DNA of 64,000 bases from Candidatus Reidiella endopervernicosa (GTDB lineage Bacteria > Pseudomonadota > Gammaproteobacteria > GCF-013343005), in the NCBI RefSeq assembly GCF_013343005.1, contig NZ_CP054491.1:3268501-3332500 (forward strand), given 5' to 3'. A model generated the notes under the pieces. It was not told the origin of the DNA. It was given only the letters and a program-made list of their open reading frames with translations, and searched no databases. The number at the start of each line of letters is the position of its first letter. Position 1 is the stretch's first letter. The position numbers and the translations under genes are program-made. This document shows positions 56,238 to 64,000 of the stretch, in pieces.

Positions 56238-59156
56238 CTACGCTGGGTCTTCCATACGCTGACGCCACATTGCTGCGACCGTCTCGCGCAGTTCGGAGAA
56301 CTCCACAGCATCAACCTCGGCCGACTGCTCCTGCAGCGTCAAGTGGTGGGCCCGCTTACGAAATACTCGATAGGCATCACACAACAGCGCCACCTCGTCA
56401 GCGGCCATCAGACCCGCCCGTCCAAACCCTTCGAGAATACGAATATTGTCGGTAAATTCGGTCAACTCGGGATGATCGTGCGCCCATGCCAGAACGCCGT
56501 ATTGCACCATAAATTCGATGTCGGCGATACCACCTCGATCGTGCTTTAGCTTGAATCGACCCGGCTTTTTCGAGCCAAATTCGCTGCGCATCCGCTCGCG
56601 CATCTCACTCACTGCTTTGCGCAACTCCTCAGGTTCTCTACGCTGAGTCAGAATGGTGTGGCGGATCTTCATAAATCGTTCTGCAATCAACGGATCACCG
56701 GCCACCGGACGCGCGCGCACCAGCGCTTGATGTTCCCAGGTCCACGCCTCGCCCTGCTGATACTCCTCAAATGCGGTGAGATTGCTTACCAGCAGTCCAG
56801 AGGCACCACTGGGACGAAGACGAAGGTCAATCTCATAGAGCACGCCCGCCGGGGTCAGGGTAGTCATCAAATGAACAATGCGCTGTCCAAGCCGTGCAAA
56901 GAACTCTGGCACCGCCATTGCCCGCTTGCCGGTGGTCAGCTGCGACTCATCCTCCGCACTATGCAGGAACACCACATCAAGATCGGAGCCGTATCCGAGC
57001 TCAAGACCACCCATCTTGCCGTAGGCGATCACGGCAAAACCTTTGTCACAGAGCGTGCCGTCGCTGCTGCAGACTGGGCGACCGTGTTTGGCAACAAGAT
57101 GATGCCAGGCAAGCTCCAACACCTCATCGACGATCCCCTCTGCAATCCAGGTCAGGTGATCGCTAACCACCATCAGTGGCATTGCTTCAGCGATATCAGC
57201 GGCGGCGACGCGCAGCACATTGGTCTGCTTAAAGAGACGCAACACCTCCATCTGCTGCTCAAGATCATCGAGAGGTAGGCGTAACAGCATCTGCCGCAAC
57301 TCATCCACCAACCGTTCTCGGTCGGGGGGTGAGTAGAGTGTTCTAGGGTCAAGCAGCTCATCGAGCAGAATCGGGTGGCTGGCGAGATAGCGTGCAATCC
57401 AGGGGCTGGCACTGCAGAGACTCACCAGCTGTGAGAGCGCCAGCGGGTGCTCAGAGAGCAGTGCAATGTAGGCGCTACGGCGCGCCACTGCCTCGATCAA
57501 ATTCACGACTCGCGGTAGCGCCTCATCGGACTTCTCATTTTCGCCAACCGCTGAGATCAACAGAGGCATCAAGCGATCGAGACGCTCGCGTCCGTGGGTA
57601 GAGAGCGATTCATAGAGACTGCTCTCGCGCAGCGCACGGAGTCGCCACACGATCTCTTTCGGCTCAGCGTAACCGGCCTCAGCCAGCAGCCCTGGTGCCT
57701 GCGACTCCTTCAGTCCCTCTTGCCAGAGCGAAACCAGATCGGGACCAGCATGCTGCTCGCCGCCCTTATCCTCGGTCTGTGGTGCAGCAAAGATCTGCTC
57801 AAAATGTTGCTCAACCCGCTGTCGATAGCTGTCGAGCCTCTCAAGGAAACGCTCCCAATTTGAGAATCCCATCGAGAAGGCGAGACGCAGCTGCCCAATC
57901 TCTTCTTGCGGCAGCAGATGGGTCTGCCGGTCAGCCCACGCCTGCAGGCGATTCTCTACGCGACGCAGGAAGTCGTAGGCCTCAATCAATTCACTGCTGG
58001 CGTAGTCGGGAATCAGACCGTAGTGAGGCAATGCAGCCAACACCTTGAGGATACGACGCTCCTGTAGCTCGACCTCACGACCACCGCGCACCAGCTGAAA
58101 GGCCTGGCCGATAAATTCGATTTCACGTATACCGCCCGGCCCCAGCTTGACGTTGTGCGCCATCCCCTTGCGCGCCACCTCGCGTGCAATCATCCCCTTC
58201 ATCTCACGCAGCGACTCAAACACGCCGTAGTCGAGATAGCGGCGATAGACAAAGGGGCGCAGGCTCGACATCAGCTCGGCTCCCGTGTCGCGATCACCCG
58301 CGACCACACGCGCCTTGATCATCGCGTAGCGCTCCCACTCACGCCCCTGGGTCTGGTAGTACTCCTCCATCGCGTCAAAGCTCATCGCAACGGGACCACT
58401 ATCTCCATAGGGGCGCAGACGTAAATCGACACGATAGACAAAACCATCATCGGTCGATTGATCAAGCACCCGCGCCAGCTGCTGTCCCATACGGCCGAAG
58501 AATTCACTATTGCTCAGACCATTGCGTTTGCGTGTCTCTCCCTCTTCGGCATAGGCGTAGATCAGATCAATATCAGAGGAGAAGTTAAGCTCCCAGGCAC
58601 CGAGCTTGCCCATGCCGAGCACCACCAGGCCAAGCGGCTTACCATCACTCCCTTTAGGTGTACCGTGCTGCTTGCGTGCCCACGCCTCGACCTTCTGCAG
58701 CGCGCCATCGATACACGCCTCGGCCAGATGAGTCAGATCACGTAGCGTCTCCTCCAGGCCACTCCAGCCTGCCAGATCACGCCAGGCAATACGCACCATC
58801 TCTCGACGCCGGAAGCGACGCAGCCGCAACATCAACCCCATCTCATCCTTGACCGGTTTCAGCTGCGTATCGAGCTTCTCGACATACTCATCTGACAGAT
58901 AGTCACTCAGCAGGTCACCACTCTCGAGCAGATCACCGATCAAACCCGGTTCACGTGCACAGGCCTGCGCGACAAACTCGCTACTGCAGAGCACTCGTAG
59001 TGTCACGCGCTGGAAATCTTCACTCTCTGGAACCCGGCACTCATGTCGCTCAGCGGCTTCAACAAACTGCTGCCAATGGTGAAGCGTTACGGATTGCAGG
59101 GGTTCAGGGATAACCGCCATTGCGGTGTTGACATCGGAGATAGCTGAATCGGCCAA
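56238..59156 (-). CDS. glnE: Bifunctional glutamine synthetase adenylyltransferase/deadenylase
   Basis: A 972-residue enzyme that switches glutamine synthetase off by adenylylation and on again by phosphorolysis, under PII control. It has two nucleotidyltransferase domains: GKLGAWELNFSSDIDLIYAY in the N-terminal (deadenylase) half and GKMGGLELGYGSDLDVVFLH in the C-terminal (adenylylating) half, each with the DxD metal pair. Length as in E. coli (946). The frame starts at a TTG behind GGAG; an ATG at 59120 is an alternative. Confidence 0.95.
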   Translation of the reverse strand: MADSAISDVNTAMAVIPEPLQSVTLHHWQQFVEAAERHECRVPESEDFQRVTLRVLCSSEFVAQACAREPGLIGDLLESGDLLSDYLSDEYVEKLDTQLKPVKDEMGLMLRLRRFRRREMVRIAWRDLAGWSGLEETLRDLTHLAEACIDGALQKVEAWARKQHGTPKGSDGKPLGLVVLGMGKLGAWELNFSSDIDLIYAYAEEGETRKRNGLSNSEFFGRMGQQLARVLDQSTDDGFVYRVDLRLRPYGDSGPVAMSFDAMEEYYQTQGREWERYAMIKARVVAGDRDTGAELMSSLRPFVYRRYLDYGVFESLREMKGMIAREVARKGMAHNVKLGPGGIREIEFIGQAFQLVRGGREVELQERRILKVLAALPHYGLIPDYASSELIEAYDFLRRVENRLQAWADRQTHLLPQEEIGQLRLAFSMGFSNWERFLERLDSYRQRVEQHFEQIFAAPQTEDKGGEQHAGPDLVSLWQEGLKESQAPGLLAEAGYAEPKEIVWRLRALRESSLYESLSTHGRERLDRLMPLLISAVGENEKSDEALPRVVNLIEAVARRSAYIALLSEHPLALSQLVSLCSASPWIARYLASHPILLDELLDPRTLYSPPDRERLVDELRQMLLRLPLDDLEQQMEVLRLFKQTNVLRVAAADIAEAMPLMVVSDHLTWIAEGIVDEVLELAWHHLVAKHGRPVCSSDGTLCDKGFAVIAYGKMGGLELGYGSDLDVVFLHSAEDESQLTTGKRAMAVPEFFARLGQRIVHLMTTLTPAGVLYEIDLRLRPSGASGLLVSNLTAFEEYQQGEAWTWEHQALVRARPVAGDPLIAERFMKIRHTILTQRREPEELRKAVSEMRERMRSEFGSKKPGRFKLKHDRGGIADIEFMVQYGVLAWAHDHPELTEFTDNIRILEGFGRAGLMAADEVALLCDAYRVFRKRAHHLTLQEQSAEVDAVEFSELRETVAAMWRQRMEDPA

Positions 59157-59279
59157 GAGCGCTCCAAATAAAACTGATTAACGATAGCTTGCTGACGGGT
59201 GCATTCCAGCTCACTCATGCAGCGAATAAAAAGGCAGCCACACTCAACAAAGTGGGCTGCCTCGCTTAACAAAGAAGCA

Positions 59280-60599
59280 TCATTTTACGGGGGGTAACGG
59301 TGACTCTCTCTTGGGCGCTTCCATCTGATGTGCGGCTACAGCACCGCGCTGAGTCAACAACGCCGCAATCTCTTTGTGCCCACCACGGGTTGCAACAACC
59401 AGCGGCGTTTCGCCATAGTCGTTACGCACATTCACATCGGCGCCCCACTCGATCATCATTCGTACGATATCCATATTGCCCTTCTCTGCGGCAACAAACA
59501 GCGCAGGACTGCCTCTATCGTCCTTGGCATTGATATCGATTCCACGCGCAATCAACTGCTCAAGCACCTGTAGATGTTTATGTTTAACCGCCCAGTGCAA
59601 CAGGGTCTGACCATAACGACGACGCACGTTGACATCCGCACCCTTACTGATCAGTAACTCGACGATTTCAACCCGCGACTCATCAGCCGCCCAGCAGATA
59701 ATTGGCTCACCCTCCTTGCTCACCGCATCAACATCGGCACCCTTGTTGATCAGGAACTCAACCATATCAACCTGCCCCTTCAGCGCCGCCCACTGCAGCA
59801 GCGAATCGCCATAGCGGTTCTTGGTGGCGATATCAGCACCCTTATCCAGCAGGTACTTAATCACCTCGACATGGTTATGCTCGGCCGCCATATGAATCGG
59901 TGTCTGACCCAGCGGATAGGTCGCGTTCACATCCGCCCCCTTGCCGATCAACATCTTCACCACCTCAAGGTGGCCATGATCGGCCGCTCGGTGCAGCATA
60001 GTGGTGCCATCCTTACTGCGCACATCGATATCGCCAATTCTCTTTATCAGCAGATCGACCACATCACGATTCTCCTGCGCCGAGGCGAGATGGATCGGTG
60101 GTTGGCCATTACCATCCTCAACATTGGCATCGGCACCGCTGTCGAGCAGGTGCTTGACCACATCAACATGGCCAACCAGAGCGGCCAGATGCAGCGGCGT
60201 GCTGCCCTGCACATCACGACTATCTACCAACGCGCCACTTTTCAGCAGTAGCGCGGCGATATTGCTGTAACCAAATTCGGCACTAGCATGCAACGGACTC
60301 TTACCGCTATTACCGGCCATATCGACGCCCGCACCACGTTCAAGCAGTATTGCAGTGGCGCGCTCATAACCTCGTGCGACCGCCCAGTAGAGAGGTGTAT
60401 GGCCGTTTTTGTCTTTGAGATTGATATCGACCCCAGCATCAAGCTGGGCCGCAATCTTCTGCAGGTCTCCCGTACTCGCGGCGTAGTGGAGCGAGACCGT
60501 CTGCTCGCCACTCTCCTTACCGCAACCGACCACCACCAGCGCAAACAGCAGCACGGCAATCGATCTCGACACCCACTTCCCTCTAGCGAAAAAACTCAT
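59280..60599 (-). CDS. Ankyrin-repeat lipoprotein (12 repeats)
   Basis: A 439-residue protein. Start at ATG 60599 (MSFFARGKWVSRSIAVLLF) behind ACGAGGG. A lipoprotein signal peptide ends VVVGCGKESG, so the mature protein is lipid-anchored. About 12 ankyrin repeats of 33 residues then fill the protein from about 35 to 425, each with the TPLHxAA and LLxxGADVN pattern (for example GSTPLHLAALVGHVDVVKHL). The tail is Pro-rich. Ankyrin proteins bind other proteins; lipidated ones act at the cell surface or in the periplasm. Its partner is unknown. Single gene, between glnE and groEL. Confidence 0.9.
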   Translation of the reverse strand: MSFFARGKWVSRSIAVLLFALVVVGCGKESGEQTVSLHYAASTGDLQKIAAQLDAGVDINLKDKNGHTPLYWAVARGYERATAILLERGAGVDMAGNSGKSPLHASAEFGYSNIAALLLKSGALVDSRDVQGSTPLHLAALVGHVDVVKHLLDSGADANVEDGNGQPPIHLASAQENRDVVDLLIKRIGDIDVRSKDGTTMLHRAADHGHLEVVKMLIGKGADVNATYPLGQTPIHMAAEHNHVEVIKYLLDKGADIATKNRYGDSLLQWAALKGQVDMVEFLINKGADVDAVSKEGEPIICWAADESRVEIVELLISKGADVNVRRRYGQTLLHWAVKHKHLQVLEQLIARGIDINAKDDRGSPALFVAAEKGNMDIVRMMIEWGADVNVRNDYGETPLVVATRGGHKEIAALLTQRGAVAAHQMEAPKRESPLPPVK

Positions 60600-60710
60600 C
60601 GTTTCAAACCCTCGTTGTAATCCACTCAGTCGGAGTGAAACCACTCAATCCGGACCATTCTATACCCAAATGAGGCGCTAAGAACTAGTCACTTTTTTAC
60701 CCTTACAAAA

Positions 60711-60742
60711 CAGAAAGGGCCTCACCATTTCCGGCAAGGCCC
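60711..60742 (-). terminator. Terminator downstream of groEL
   Basis: GGGCCT (60717-60722) pairs with AGGCCC (60737-60742), with partial pairing inside; on the minus strand it is followed by TTTCTGTTTTG. It lies 32 bp after the groEL stop. Confidence 0.6.
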
Positions 60743-60773
60743 CTTCAGGGTCAGAATGGTTCTGAGACAGCTA

Positions 60774-62447
<1,674 letters not shown>

Positions 62448-62471
62448 TTAAAGCGGTTAATGGTGTAGGGA

Positions 62472-62762
62472 TTAACCCTCAACCACACCCATGATGTCCG
62501 CCTCGGTCATCATCATCAGCTCTTCGCCGTCGACCTTGACTGCGGTGCCCGCATACTGGCCAAACAGAACCTTGTCGCCGACCTTCACGTCCATCTGACG
62601 CACTTCGCCGTTCTCGAGGATCTTGCCCTTACCAGCAGCGATAACTTCACCCTGATTTGGCTTCTCGGTAGCGGAACCGGGTAGGACGATACCTGAAGCA
62701 GTGGTGGTCTCCTCCTCCATACGGCGCACCAATACACGGTCATGTAGCGGACGAATATTCAT
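62472..62762 (-). CDS. groES: Co-chaperonin GroES
   Basis: A 96-residue lid of the GroEL chamber. [20 protein letters not shown] and the mobile loop ([18 protein letters not shown]) are typical, as is the end [20 protein letters not shown]. First gene of the operon; the CIRCE operator is 77 bp upstream of its start. Confidence 0.98.
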   Translation of the reverse strand: MNIRPLHDRVLVRRMEEETTTASGIVLPGSATEKPNQGEVIAAGKGKILENGEVRQMDVKVGDKVLFGQYAGTAVKVDGEELMMMTEADIMGVVEG

Positions 62763-62838
62763 TCAGAAACTCCTTAACTTATTGATTTAAGATCAAAAAA
62801 TAAAACCGCATTACGGTTAATTACATATTCCTGGGGCG

Positions 62839-62865
62839 TTAGCACTCACCCCGAGTGAGTGCTAA
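62839..62865 (-). promoter_or_regulatory. CIRCE operator (HrcA-binding site) of groESL
   Basis: TTAGCACTC (62839-62847), nine bases, then GAGTGCTAA (62857-62865). This is a perfect match to the CIRCE consensus. It lies upstream of groES, so groESL is expected to be repressed by HrcA at low temperature and released on heat shock. Confidence 0.95.
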
Positions 62866-63000
62866 TAATAGTGACGAAGAGGTGAAAATCAAGGGTCGTG
62901 GGGTGAGATTTCTACTTCAGAGCTGCTTATTAGTGCTCAAAGAAGGGATTTTCGCTCTGACAAGCGGAGAAATGGAACCGAACTGGCAGATACTGACGAT

Positions 63001-63429
63001 TTAATCGCGCCAGAACTCGCCCTCAAGGGTGCGCGGACCATCACCGCTGCCGCCGCTCGGCGGGCGGGGACCACCGCGCTGCCTCAACATCCAACGAATC
63101 ACCACCTTACGCAGCGGTGGTACCAACATCAGAAAACCCAGACCATCACTGAGAAAACCGGGAATCAGCAACAACGCACCACCCAGCAGCAGCGCCACCC
63201 CCTCCAGCATCTCAAGCTCTGGGGTATCGCCACGCGCCATCGCCTCCTGTGCGCGCTGCAGGGTCTTGAAGCCCTGGTAACGCATCAATAGCAGTCCCAG
63301 CGCAGCTGTAAAGATGACCAGAAAGACGGTGGTGAAGGGGCCAATCAGACCACCCACACCGATCATCACGTAGAGCTCCAGCAGACCGATCAGGATCAGC
63401 GCAACAAAGGGGTACAGTAGGGTATTCAT
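63001..63429 (-). CDS. fxsA: FxsA family membrane protein
   Basis: A 142-residue membrane protein, start at ATG 63429. Three to four hydrophobic segments; GLLELYVMIGVGGLIGPFTT at the start and TLQRAQEAMARGDTPELEML then LLIPGFLSDGLGFLMLVPPL are FxsA hallmarks. The C-terminus is Gly/Pro/Arg-rich. In E. coli FxsA limits exclusion of phage T7 by the F plasmid; its normal job is unknown. It lies next to groESL, as in many gammaproteobacteria. Confidence 0.9.
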   Translation of the reverse strand: MNTLLYPFVALILIGLLELYVMIGVGGLIGPFTTVFLVIFTAALGLLLMRYQGFKTLQRAQEAMARGDTPELEMLEGVALLLGGALLLIPGFLSDGLGFLMLVPPLRKVVIRWMLRQRGGPRPPSGGSGDGPRTLEGEFWRD

Positions 63430-63516
63430 CAATGTTTTCCATGCACCATTTGAGGCATTGTAACAGCCTGCAGAGCTATAATAACCCGCCGACGAGCTAC
63501 GGGACCGAACAATAAA

Positions 63517-63837
63517 ATGGATGATGCCAAACTACTGGTCTACTCCACCTGCCCCGACCGCAACTGCGCCGAACAGATTGCGCAGCAGCTGGTTGAGCTA
63601 CGTCTTGCTGCCTGTGTTTCGATTGCTCCCGGCCTCACCTCCATCTACCGTTGGAAGGAATTGGTTGAGCGAGACGAGGAGCTGCTGCTTATAATCAAGA
63701 CTTCAGAGAGAAGTTACTCTGCGCTCGAAACGAAGCTGAACGAACTCCATCCCTATGAACTTCCTGAGATCGTTGCCGTCCGAATCGAGAGGGGTCACCC
63801 CCAATACCTGAACTGGATCGACGAGAACCTGGATTAA
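63517..63837 (+). CDS. cutA: Divalent-cation tolerance protein CutA
   Basis: A 106-residue trimeric protein of the CutA1 family. VYSTCPDRNCAEQIAQQLVE at the start, LAACVSIAPGLTSIYRWKE and LHPYELPEIVAVRIERGHPQ all match. It was linked to copper and divalent metal tolerance; the molecular role is unsettled. It is followed 4 bp later by dsbD, the common order cutA-dsbD. Confidence 0.93.
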   Translation: MDDAKLLVYSTCPDRNCAEQIAQQLVELRLAACVSIAPGLTSIYRWKELVERDEELLLIIKTSERSYSALETKLNELHPYELPEIVAVRIERGHPQYLNWIDENLD

Positions 63838-63841
63838 TACT

Positions 63842-64000
63842 ATGCATCGTAAACTGACCCGCTGGCTCACCACCCTGCTGATCACTCTGCCACTGCTCGC
63901 CTTCGCTGAAGAGGGGGAGCTGCTCGATCCGGAGCAGGCGTTCCAGTTAAGTGTCAGCGCAGCTGATGCAGAGACCCTTATTGCTGAATGGAAGATCGCC
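63842..64000 (+). CDS. dsbD: Thiol:disulfide interchange protein DsbD, N-terminal part (cut by the right edge)
   Basis: ATG 63842 opens a frame with a signal peptide (LTTLLITLPLLAFA) and then GELLDPEQAFQLSVSAADAE, the start of the DsbD N-terminal domain. DsbD carries electrons from thioredoxin across the membrane to periplasmic thiols, and is needed for c-type cytochrome maturation. The remaining 90 percent lies outside the window. The call rests on the first 53 residues and on the position after cutA. Confidence 0.8.
   Translation, partial: MHRKLTRWLTTLLITLPLLAFAEEGELLDPEQAFQLSVSAADAETLIAEWKIA

Overview
The window looks like part of the chromosome of a sulfur-oxidising gammaproteobacterium that stores sulfur globules, of the free-living or symbiotic Chromatiales/Sedimenticola type. 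This rests on a Gly/Asn/Tyr-rich sulfur globule protein (30335-30739), a PPi-dependent phosphofructokinase next to a proton-pumping pyrophosphatase (45565-48970), two large multiheme cytochromes (20280-25941), NnrS, and typical gammaproteobacterial rluA, recQ, glnE, gloC and rutE-type genes. I saw no tRNA, rRNA, CRISPR array, prophage or transposase gene. The species cannot be named from sequence alone.

Layout. 0-3 kb: a partial Ca-binding-repeat protein, rluA, and a sulfotransferase/glycosyltransferase pair. 2.6-10.7 kb: cation/proton antiporter, ApbE, a CDP-alcohol phosphatidyltransferase and an RND efflux pair. 10.6-22 kb: a c-di-GMP and redox-sensing region (HD-GYP, GGDEF, a sensor GGDEF cotranscribed with a ten-heme cytochrome) holding four copies of a non-coding element of about 280 bp. 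Three copies interrupt genes and the fourth lies just upstream of the cytochrome operon. adk and recQ lie between. 22-26 kb: gene-poor DNA, a TPR protein and an octaheme hydroxylamine-oxidoreductase-like cytochrome. 26-34 kb: deaD, gloC, small genes, sulfur globule protein, glutaredoxin, mgtE. 34-39 kb: nnrS, an ExbB/ExbD-like motor pair with a long coiled coil, and an orphan sensor with a FixL-like PAS domain. 39-44 kb: methyltransferase, nitroreductase, a decayed gene, sthA, moaC and moaDE. 44-51 kb: a pyrophosphate-centred energy block (ppa, hppA, PPi-PFK) and a second adenylate kinase with a histone-H1-like tail. 51-59 kb: surface-glycan genes, ilvE and glnE. 59-64 kb: ankyrin lipoprotein, groESL under a perfect CIRCE operator, fxsA, cutA and the start of dsbD.

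How the genes fit together. PPi-PFK plus H+-PPase is the known arrangement for a PPi-saving Calvin cycle in autotrophic sulfur oxidisers, and two adenylate kinases fit a sulfur oxidiser handling AMP and PPi. The multiheme cytochromes, NnrS and the FixL-like PAS point to life at oxic/anoxic boundaries with nitrogen oxides present. c-di-GMP signalling is being eroded: two of the three c-di-GMP genes are broken by the repeated element and by frameshifts.

The strongest candidates for something undescribed are the hairpin-ended element family, the lysine-rich-tailed adenylate kinase, and the coiled-coil ExbB/ExbD pair. Several genes carry single-base frameshifts. Those in homopolymers could be sequencing errors and should be checked against reads first.
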